From positions 1 through 6,607 of the forward strand of contig CABVEH010000067.1 in assembly GCA_902497215.1 (NCBI GenBank): 6,607 nt of DNA. The letters run 5' to 3'. Every line of letters begins with the position of its first letter. The stretch's first letter is position 1. Source of the DNA: an uncultured Eggerthellaceae bacterium. Its GTDB lineage: Bacteria > Actinomycetota > Coriobacteriia > Coriobacteriales > Eggerthellaceae. This document shows, one piece after another, positions 1 through 5,184 of this stretch. The notes beneath the pieces are model-generated. The model was given only the letters and a program-made list of their open reading frames with translations. It did no database searches and was not told the DNA's origin. A program made the translations under genes and the position numbers.

Positions 1-2
1 CC

Positions 3-524
3 GCACCGCCCGCCCCTCGCATGCGTCGCAGGCTCGAGCTTGACGTGTTCACGCCCGGAGGCGCGGTTTCGCTTCTTCCCGTGGAATCGCTGTACAGGAT
101 GTGGGCCGATCCGCAAGCGCGCGGGCGCCGGCATGCGTGCGCGTTCGGCGCCGCCCGGCATATGTACCTGGGCGACAGCGCCCATCACGTGAAGGCGATC
201 CTGCGCAGGCTCGGCTTGGACGTCCCAGAAGGTTTCGAGGCGATGCCGGACCACATCTCGCTGCTTTGCGAACTTGCGGCCATCTTCGCCGAGTCCGGCA
301 ACGTCGGCGCGCTTGGCGGCTTTCTGCGCGAGCACTTCTACTGGACCGCCACGTACGCGTCGGAGCTTGCGTCGCGCAGGGCGGAACTCGAAGCATGCCG
401 GGACGAAAGCATGCGTGCGTCCGAATGCGTCGAAGCCATCGACCACGCGCTGGCGCTGCTGGCGGAAGTGGACGACGTGGTGGCGCAGCTGACCGGACGG
501 TTAGAAAGGCGCAAGAGCGCCTAA
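3..524 (+). CDS. TorD/DmsD-family cytoplasmic chaperone for a molybdoenzyme (5' partial)
   Basis: Chaperones of this family bind the Tat signal peptide and apo-form of a DMSO-reductase-type catalytic subunit in the cytoplasm and hold it until the molybdenum cofactor is inserted. The visible part keeps the family's second half: a P-x-E-S-x-Y segment (PVESLY), then an MPDHIS...CEL block matching the conserved 'PDH..xEL' motif, then the FLREHFYW helix. The frame is open leftwards to the window edge. The first ATG, at 21, has no Shine-Dalgarno sequence and would give only 167 residues. Family members usually have about 200 and begin with a helical segment that is missing here. I therefore read it as truncated by the window, not as a short gene. 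It lies 90 bp upstream of the catalytic subunit's ATG on the same strand, which suggests that subunit is its client. The last ~50 residues are Glu/Arg/Ala-rich helix. Confidence 0.82.
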   Translation, partial: APPAPRMRRRLELDVFTPGGAVSLLPVESLYRMWADPQARGRRHACAFGAARHMYLGDSAHHVKAILRRLGLDVPEGFEAMPDHISLLCELAAIFAESGNVGALGGFLREHFYWTATYASELASRRAELEACRDESMRASECVEAIDHALALLAEVDDVVAQLTGRLERRKSA

Positions 525-540
525 GTAAGAGCGCCTAAGA
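513..540 (+). repeat. 14-bp tandem direct repeat across the chaperone stop codon
   Basis: The units AAGAGCGCCTAAGT (513-526) and AAGAGCGCCTAAGA (527-540) are adjacent and match at 13 of 14 positions. The TAA at 522-524 in the first unit is the chaperone stop. The region also folds on itself: AGGCGC (507-512) can pair with GCGCCT (517-522), and GCCTA (533-537) with TAGGC (543-547). It may be a replication-slippage duplication, or a weak attenuator between the chaperone and the oxidoreductase operon. No T-tract follows, so I do not call it a terminator. Confidence 0.7.
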
Positions 541-607
541 GATAGGCATTGGGAACAAAAACGCGAAACAACGCGGGCAATCGCCGAATCAGGCAACACG
601 GAAAGCG

Positions 608-612
608 AGGAG
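608..612 (+). promoter_or_regulatory. Ribosome binding site deciding the start of the catalytic subunit
   Basis: AGGAG lies just before the ATG at 615, within a GAGGAG run that allows slightly longer spacing. The reading frame is open upstream to a TTG at 549, but that start has no comparable site. It would also put 22 extra polar residues ahead of an otherwise normal Tat signal peptide. The site therefore supports 615 as the start. Confidence 0.65.
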
Positions 613-614
613 AA

Positions 615-2828
615 ATGGAAGAGAAGGGTAGGAAGGCGCGTTTCAGCCCCACGCGGCGCGGCTTTCTGAAGGGCGGAGCGGCCACGTTGGCGCTTGCGGC
701 GACCGCAGGCGTGTGCTCGCTTGCCGACTGGCAGGCGGAGCAGGCTGCCGCGGCGTCCGACGGGACGATTGCGACAGGGCCGTCGCTTTGCAACGGCTGC
801 TCCAGCAAGTGCGGGCTTGTGGCGACCACCAAGGGAGGGCGCCTTTGGTTCGTGAACGGAATGAAGGACCACCCGTACGCCAAAGGAACGCTTTGCGGAC
901 GAGGGCAGGGCACGGCGCAATGGGCTTACGACGACGAGCGCGTCACGACCCCGATGAAGCGCATGGAGGACGGCACCTTCGAGCCGATCGGATGGGACCA
1001 GGCCTACAAGGAGATCGCCGAGAAGGTCCGGGACATAATCGAAACGTCAGGCCCTGGGGCCCTGGCCATGATCCAGGACCCTCGTCCTTCGGGAAAGTAC
1101 TACACGAAGCGCTTCATCAACGCGCTAGGGTCCAACAACTTCTACACCCATGCCGCCGCATGCAACCTTTCCAAGGAAAGCGGCATAAACCAGGCCATAG
1201 GCGCCTCGAACTTCTCGGTGGACTGGCCTAACGCCAAAATGGTCGTGTTCATCGGTCGCAGCTACGGCGACGGCATCCGCCCTTCGTCCGTGAAGAGCGT
1301 GGCCGAAGCGGCGGACCGCGACACCAGGGTCGTCATAGTCGACCCCAGGCTCAACAATACGGGCATCTTCGCCACCGATTGGGTTCCGATAAAGCCGGGG
1401 TGCGACATCGCGCTCTTGCTTGGAATCGCGAACGTGCTCGTGACGCAGGACCTCTACGACCACGATTTCGTGGAGCAGCACAGCGTTGGGTTCCCGGAGT
1501 TCGCAGCCCAGGTCGCCGAATACACCCCCGAATGGGCGGAAGGCGTCTGCGACGTGCCTGCGGACAAGATCGTGGAATTGGCGCAGGACCTCGCGAAGGC
1601 CGCGCCGGCCTGCGCGATCGAGCCTTCGTGGCGCGCGGCGTTTGGATGCGCGCACCAGAACTCGTTCGAGACCGCGCGCTGCGTCTGCGCGGTGAACGCG
1701 CTGCTTGGCAACTGGGGCCAGAAGGGCGGCGCACTCATAACGTCGTCGCCCAAGTCGGGAGAGGTCGACCCCGTGAAGTTCCCGCCGGTGCCCAAGCCTG
1801 CGGGAAAGAGGGTCGGCGACGCGGAGTATCCGCTCGCTTTAAGTAGCATGGGGACGAACCTTGCCGTGGTCGAAGGATGCCTGGACGGAAGGATAGAGGG
1901 CGTCTTCTTCTACAACTCCAACGCGCTGCAGGGCTATTCGCAGCCGGCGAAATGGCGAGAGGCGCTGGACAAGGCGAAGCTCGTGGTGTCGGTGGACATC
2001 CAGATGAGCGAGACCTGCATGGCGTCGCATTACGTGCTTCCCGAGTGCACGTCGCTCGAGCGCATGGAGCTTCCGGAATTCATCGGCGGCAAGAAGCATT
2101 ACGTGGCCATGCGCACGCAGGTGCTCGAGAAGATACACCCCGAGACGAAGCCGTGCGACCAGATATTCTCCGAGCTTGCACGCGCATGCGGCGTGGGCCA
2201 GTACTTCGACTTCACGGTGGAAGAGCTTGCCGAAGCCGAGCTTAACACGGTGGGCACCTCTATCGCGGAAGTCACCGAGAAGGGCATCGTCGAGCTTCCC
2301 AGCGGCTCATTTGCATACGGGGTTCCGAAGTTCAACACGACCACGGGGAAGTTCCAGTTCTCGTCGGAGAAGGTCGGGTCGGCGGGATTGAACCCTGTGA
2401 TCGGGTACGTTCCTAGGCTGGTGGAGCCGGCCGGCGACGAGTTCTACTTCGTCGGCGGAAAGCAGAGCATCCAGTCCCATACGATGACGCTCAACCTGAA
2501 GCCGCTGAACGACGTGTCTCGGGAATACGACCTTCAGCGCGTCTGGCTTTCGCGCTCCGACGCCAAGAGGCTCGGCATAGAGGACGGCGACATGGTCGAG
2601 ATATCGTCTAGCGAGGCCAGCGGGAAGGTTGCCGCGAAGGTCACGGAGCGCCTGAAGCCCGGCGTGGTGTTCCTTCCCACCCATTACGGCGGGACGTCCC
2701 CCTACCTCACGCGGGCCAAGGGCTTCGGCGTCAACTTCATGGACTTCGTCCCTTATCACATGGAGCCGGGGGTAGGGGCTGCCATGACTCAGGAAGTTGC
2801 GGTCAAGGTTAGGAAGGTCGAAGGATAA
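615..2828 (+). CDS. Molybdopterin (bis-MGD) oxidoreductase catalytic subunit, PsrA/PhsA-like, Tat-exported
   Basis: This 737-residue protein is the catalytic subunit of a complex iron-sulfur molybdoenzyme. It begins with a twin-arginine signal (SPTRRGFLKG, R14-R15) and an Ala-rich hydrophobic stretch to about residue 48, so the folded enzyme should be exported. Residues 59-94 hold a C-x2-C-x3-C-x27-C [4Fe-4S] motif (C59, C62, C66, C94). C183, in the HAAACNLSKESG segment, sits where PsrA/PhsA-type enzymes carry the cysteine Mo/W ligand; this is inferred by analogy. VDPR (242-245) and KPGCD (260-264) match family cofactor-binding motifs, the latter usually reading KPGTD. Residues ~605-735 are the C-terminal molybdopterin-dinucleotide-binding domain. 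The length is close to PsrA/PhsA (about 760) and well below TtrA. With an NrfD-type partner, a terminal reductase for a sulfur or other small oxidant is plausible. The substrate is unknown. The start is chosen by RBS and signal peptide. Confidence 0.9.
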   Translation: MEEKGRKARFSPTRRGFLKGGAATLALAATAGVCSLADWQAEQAAAASDGTIATGPSLCNGCSSKCGLVATTKGGRLWFVNGMKDHPYAKGTLCGRGQGTAQWAYDDERVTTPMKRMEDGTFEPIGWDQAYKEIAEKVRDIIETSGPGALAMIQDPRPSGKYYTKRFINALGSNNFYTHAAACNLSKESGINQAIGASNFSVDWPNAKMVVFIGRSYGDGIRPSSVKSVAEAADRDTRVVIVDPRLNNTGIFATDWVPIKPGCDIALLLGIANVLVTQDLYDHDFVEQHSVGFPEFAAQVAEYTPEWAEGVCDVPADKIVELAQDLAKAAPACAIEPSWRAAFGCAHQNSFETARCVCAVNALLGNWGQKGGALITSSPKSGEVDPVKFPPVPKPAGKRVGDAEYPLALSSMGTNLAVVEGCLDGRIEGVFFYNSNALQGYSQPAKWREALDKAKLVVSVDIQMSETCMASHYVLPECTSLERMELPEFIGGKKHYVAMRTQVLEKIHPETKPCDQIFSELARACGVGQYFDFTVEELAEAELNTVGTSIAEVTEKGIVELPSGSFAYGVPKFNTTTGKFQFSSEKVGSAGLNPVIGYVPRLVEPAGDEFYFVGGKQSIQSHTMTLNLKPLNDVSREYDLQRVWLSRSDAKRLGIEDGDMVEISSSEASGKVAAKVTERLKPGVVFLPTHYGGTSPYLTRAKGFGVNFMDFVPYHMEPGVGAAMTQEVAVKVRKVEG

Positions 2829-3364
2829 TGGCTCGTTATGGAATGCTGATCAACACCAAGAAATGCGTCGGTTGCTATGCCTGCAGGATCGCGTGCCAGA
2901 TGTACAACGGGCTCGAGACCGACGAGGCCTTCATAAAGTTCTACGAAGAGGAGCACGGGCAGTATCCGTCCGTCTACGCCGAAAACGTTCCCGTCCAGTG
3001 CATGCATTGTGAAGACGCGCCCTGCCAGTCGGTGTGCCCGACGACCGCCACCTACACGACCGATTCGGGGGTCGTGCTGGTCGACGAGGACAAATGCATA
3101 GGCTGCAAGTACTGCATGGCCGCTTGCCCTTACAATGCGCGCATCCAGCTGCATCCAAGCGGCGTCGTGGAAAAGTGCCGTTTCTGCTGGAGCGATGGAG
3201 AGCCGGGCAATCCGCCCAAATGCGTCGGCACATGCATTTCCGGCGCTCGCATCTTCGGGGACCTGGACGATCCCGAAAGCGAGATCTCGAAAGAGGTCGC
3301 GCGCACCAACGCGCAGCCTTTGGCTGGCGACCTGACAAAAGCGAAAATCTACTACGTGAGGTGA
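2828..3364 (+). CDS. Four-[4Fe-4S] ferredoxin subunit of the molybdoenzyme complex (PsrB/DmsB-like)
   Basis: This electron-transfer subunit should relay electrons between the membrane anchor and the catalytic subunit. The 178-residue protein carries 16 cysteines in four cluster motifs: C13-x2-C-x2-C-x3-C23; C58-x2-C-x4-C-x3-C70-P; C90-x2-C-x2-C-x3-C100-P; and C117-x2-C-x11-C-x3-C136. This is the standard PsrB/DmsB/NrfC pattern, with no cluster degraded. It has no signal peptide, as expected for a subunit co-exported with the Tat-bearing partner. Its ATG overlaps the catalytic subunit's stop (TAATG), which indicates translational coupling. AGGAAGG at 2811-2817, inside the upstream gene, is a plausible ribosome site. 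The length is typical (PsrB is about 190). Confidence 0.93.
   Translation: MARYGMLINTKKCVGCYACRIACQMYNGLETDEAFIKFYEEEHGQYPSVYAENVPVQCMHCEDAPCQSVCPTTATYTTDSGVVLVDEDKCIGCKYCMAACPYNARIQLHPSGVVEKCRFCWSDGEPGNPPKCVGTCISGARIFGDLDDPESEISKEVARTNAQPLAGDLTKAKIYYVR
3358..3364 (+). promoter_or_regulatory. Ribosome binding site of the NrfD-like anchor, overlapping the ferredoxin stop
   Basis: GAGGTGA ends with the TGA stop of the ferredoxin gene and stands 7 nt before the ATG at 3372. It supports 3372 as the start. The nearer ATG at 3364 is in another frame and yields only eight residues. Confidence 0.7.
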
Positions 3365-3371
3365 TGGGAAG

Positions 3372-4238
3372 ATGGTTTGGGGACCGATGATCGCCTGGTA
3401 CCTGTTCTTGGCGGGTGCCTCGGCTGGAGCTTTCATAACGGCGGCCTTCGTGGAAAAGAAGTATCCCGACAGCGTGAAGATGCGCATCGCAGGCAGGATC
3501 ATCGCGCCTGTGTTCATAGCCATAGGCCTATTGCTGCTGATCCTCGACGCCGAGGCCGGGCTGCATAACCCGCTCAGGTTCGCCTATCTGGTCATGAACC
3601 CGGGTTCCGTGATGACGCTGGGAGTGTATTTCATCTGCGTGTACATGCCCGTGAGCATGGTGGTGGCGTTGCTTGAGATCCTCAAGAAGCGCGTGCCGAC
3701 ATGGTTGAACTGGGTGGGGATAGTGTCTGCCTTCTGCGTTGCGGCCTACACGGGATTCCTGCTCGGCGTCGTGCAGGCGTACCCTCTGTGGAACAACGCG
3801 ATCCTTCCGGTCTTGTTCGTGATATCGGCGCTGTCTGCAGGCCTTGCCGCCACCAGCCTCGTGGGACTCGTCACCGACAGGGAGCGCTTCGAGAGGATGT
3901 GGCTCATCAAGAAGAGCCACGTCATCCTGTCGGCCATCGAGGTCGTGGTGCTGTTCACCATGCTCGTCATCGTGAACTCGGGAAGCCCCGAGGGAGCGGC
4001 TTCGGTGCACTCGCTGGTCGGAGGCCAATACGCGGCGCTGTTCTGGGGAGGCCTGGTGGTTCTGGGCCTTGTGGCGCCGTTCCTGATCGAGGGGTACCCG
4101 GTGTTCGTCACGAAGAAGCCCGAGACTTCGACGACGTCTCTGGTGGTGAGCATCATAGGCGAAGGCGGCGTGCTCGTCGGCGGCTTCGTGCTGAGGCTGC
4201 TGATCGTGCTGGCGGCCTTGCCGGTGGCGTTCATGTAA
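3372..4238 (+). CDS. NrfD/PsrC-family membrane anchor and quinol dehydrogenase subunit
   Basis: This 288-residue polytopic protein should anchor the complex and oxidise (mena)quinol. Eight hydrophobic segments are visible, at roughly 6-27, 43-64, 76-104, 111-134, 143-167, 182-202, 220-244 and 256-287, matching the eight-helix topology known for PsrC. Family-like features are the N-terminal WYLFLAGASAGA stretch, an acidic loop after helix 2 (LDAEAGL), YTGFLLG in helix 4 and the final GGFVLR segment. No heme-ligand pattern of the NarI type is evident. It starts 7 bp after the ferredoxin gene, completing an A-B-C operon in the order used by polysulfide and thiosulfate reductases. The next gene is 363 bp away, and a hairpin begins 5 bp after the TAA stop, so the operon probably ends here. 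Confidence 0.9.
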   Translation: MVWGPMIAWYLFLAGASAGAFITAAFVEKKYPDSVKMRIAGRIIAPVFIAIGLLLLILDAEAGLHNPLRFAYLVMNPGSVMTLGVYFICVYMPVSMVVALLEILKKRVPTWLNWVGIVSAFCVAAYTGFLLGVVQAYPLWNNAILPVLFVISALSAGLAATSLVGLVTDRERFERMWLIKKSHVILSAIEVVVLFTMLVIVNSGSPEGAASVHSLVGGQYAALFWGGLVVLGLVAPFLIEGYPVFVTKKPETSTTSLVVSIIGEGGVLVGGFVLRLLIVLAALPVAFM

Positions 4239-4243
4239 CCCGG

Positions 4244-4272
4244 TGTGCCATTAGAACGCGTCTAATGGCACA
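4244..4272 (+). terminator. Perfect 12-bp hairpin just after the operon (palindrome 1), possible terminator
   Basis: The arms TGTGCCATTAGA (4244-4255) and TCTAATGGCACA (4261-4272) are exact reverse complements around a 5-nt loop, ACGCG. The hairpin starts 5 bp after the TAA of the NrfD-like gene. It is followed by TTGCATTTG, only moderately T-rich, so an intrinsic terminator is plausible but not textbook. A sister hairpin 43 bp downstream shares its core, so it could instead belong to a repeated palindromic element. Confidence 0.5.
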
Positions 4273-4315
4273 TTGCATTTGCCGGAGCCCTTCTTGCTGC
4301 AAACCTTGGGACCGG

Positions 4316-4346
4316 GCGTGCCATTGGATGTGTTCCAATGGCACGC
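4316..4346. repeat. Perfect 13-bp hairpin (palindrome 2), related to palindrome 1
   Basis: The left arm GCGTGCCATTGGA (4316-4328) and right arm TCCAATGGCACGC (4334-4346) are exact reverse complements around the loop TGTGT. The core GTGCCATTRGA/TCYAATGGCAC is shared with the hairpin at 4244-4272. The single internal difference (A-T pair versus G-C pair) changes in both arms, so pairing is kept. No immediate T-tract follows; the nearest run is TTTT at 4354-4357. Confidence 0.75.
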
Positions 4347-4423
4347 ATCGGCGTTTTCCGGAACCGCAGGAGCACCGCCAAGGCGGCTGCCGCAGGCACC
4401 AACATGGCCACCCACATGAGCGA

Positions 4424-4434
4424 ATATACTATAT
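4424..4434. repeat. AT-rich 11-bp palindrome ATATACTATAT
   Basis: ATATA and TATAT are mirror complements around a central C, in a region that is otherwise GC-rich. It could be a small operator, or the -10 region of a PAP2 promoter (TATACT inside it), but no -35 element stands at the expected distance on either strand. It lies 8 bp left of the long inverted repeat. Confidence 0.4.
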
Positions 4435-4442
4435 GGCTGTAA

Positions 4443-4544
4443 GGGTGAACAGGGGACGGGGCAAGTGTTCATCTGGAAAGCAGGCTGCCCGCTTTTCCAT
4501 CCTGCTTTTGAAGAATGAACGCTTGCCCCGCCCCCTGCTCACCC
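4443..4544. repeat. 102-bp imperfect long inverted repeat, MITE-like
   Basis: The left arm (4443-4472, starting GGGTGAACAGGGG) and right arm (4515-4544, ending CCCCCTGCTCACCC) are reverse complements at 27 of 30 positions. The 42-bp centre holds two alternative stems that compete for the same bases: AAAGCAGG (4477-4484) with CCTGCTTT (4501-4508), or TGGAAAGC (4474-4481) with GCTTTTCCA (4491-4499, one bulged T). The 5-bp word GCTGT occurs at 4436-4440 and at 4545-4549. It directly abuts the element if the left boundary is put at 4441, as a target-site duplication would. It encodes no transposase. A miniature transposable element or a large regulatory hairpin would both fit. Confidence 0.6.
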
Positions 4545-4588
4545 GCTGTTCCGCCTTCCGTTGCATGGAGCGAAGGGCATAGCCGTAT

Positions 4589-4593
4589 GGAGG
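4589..4593 (+). promoter_or_regulatory. Ribosome binding site deciding the PAP2 start
   Basis: GGAGG stands 8 nt before the ATG at 4602, an optimal arrangement. The in-frame ATGs at 4587 and 4515 lack such a site, and the latter sits inside the right arm of the inverted repeat. Confidence 0.75.
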
Positions 4594-4601
4594 AAGCCAA
4601 C

Positions 4602-5180
4602 ATGGTTGAAGAGGTGCCAGGGCCGGGGACGCGCCCCAAAGTGCCGCGCGGCGTTCCAGCGGACTACCCCGAGCGTTGGAGCCGCTGGACGAAGCGGTTC
4701 CGGGGGCGCGGGTCGGATGGGCGCGTGAAGGCGCTGCGCATCGCGGACAAGGTTATCGTCGTCCTGTTCGTGGCAATGTACGTGCTGATGGCGGTGGGAT
4801 GTGCAGGCGCCATGCCTGCCGCGGCCATAGGCTACGTCGCGTCGACCGCGGCCTGCTTCGTGGCCATGGGGCTGATCCGCAGGTGGTTGAACGCGCCCCG
4901 GCCTTACGAGGTGTTCGACATCAAGCCCCTCGCTCCCAAAAAGGACCTGAAAAGCGGAAGGTCGTTCCCGTCGCGCCATGCGTTCTGCGCGTTCCTCATA
5001 GCGACCATGTTCGCCATAGTGTTCCAATCCGTCGCCGGAATGGTGCCGCTGCTGCTCGCCGCCGCGCTGGGCGTCGTCCGCGTCTTGGAGGGAGTGCACT
5101 TCCCGCGCGACGTGGTGGCCGGGGCAGTGCTGGGAGTGGCGGCCGGCTTCGCGTGCATTGCCGCCATGGTGGCAGTCTAG
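4602..5180 (+). CDS. PAP2-family membrane phosphatase (lipid or undecaprenyl pyrophosphate phosphatase-like)
   Basis: This 192-residue membrane enzyme of the PAP2 superfamily should remove phosphate from a lipid phosphate or polyprenyl pyrophosphate at the outer face of the membrane. All three catalytic motifs are present: R93-x6-R100-P101 (usually K-x6-RP), S124-R125-H126 in PSRH (usually PSGH), and R160-x5-H166-x3-D170. By family knowledge H166 is the nucleophile, with D170 as its partner. Hydrophobic segments lie at about 50-66, 72-92, 128-145, 147-163 and 171-192. The first ~48 residues are polar, Pro- and Arg-rich and probably cytoplasmic. The ATG at 4602 is chosen for its GGAGG; earlier starts would add residues unlike the family. 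The substrate is not determinable from sequence: undecaprenyl pyrophosphate, phosphatidate or phosphatidylglycerol phosphate are all possible. It is monocistronic here and meets the transporter gene tail to tail. Confidence 0.88.
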   Translation: MVEEVPGPGTRPKVPRGVPADYPERWSRWTKRFRGRGSDGRVKALRIADKVIVVLFVAMYVLMAVGCAGAMPAAAIGYVASTAACFVAMGLIRRWLNAPRPYEVFDIKPLAPKKDLKSGRSFPSRHAFCAFLIATMFAIVFQSVAGMVPLLLAAALGVVRVLEGVHFPRDVVAGAVLGVAAGFACIAAMVAV

Positions 5181-5184
5181 GGCG

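Larger units (their letters stand above)
4239..4601. other. Structured 363-bp intergenic region between the NrfD-like and PAP2 genes
   Basis: I find no credible gene here. Frames open on either strand are run-throughs of neighbours or short proline/cysteine-rich products of the palindromes. The region holds two related hairpins (4244-4272, 4316-4346), the palindrome TTCCGGAA (4356-4363), an AT-rich palindrome (4424-4434) and a 102-bp inverted repeat (4443-4544). The promoter for the PAP2 gene should lie here. The only -10-like sequence I see is TATACT (4425-4430), and it has no convincing -35 partner. Confidence 0.6.

Noticed and set aside
549..614. TTG-initiated 22-residue extension of the catalytic subunit
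   Set aside because: It has no ribosome site, a polar sequence unlike a signal peptide, and would displace the Tat motif; the ATG at 615 has AGGAG.
714..716. Cysteine in the signal region (AGVC) as a lipoprotein anchor
   Set aside because: The residue before the Cys is Val, not Gly, Ala or Ser, so the lipobox is not satisfied; ordinary Tat export is more likely.
4251..4472. 73-residue minus-strand frame in the intergenic region
   Set aside because: It runs through the palindromes, is Cys/Pro/Gly-rich without a recognisable domain and lacks a convincing ribosome site.
3701..4582. Long plus-strand frame overlapping the NrfD-like gene
   Set aside because: It is an Arg/Gly-rich alternate-frame shadow of a clear membrane protein, a common artefact in high-GC DNA.
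4515..4601. Longer PAP2 start at 4515
   Set aside because: The ATG lies inside the right arm of the inverted repeat, has no Shine-Dalgarno sequence, and the extra residues are unlike the family.
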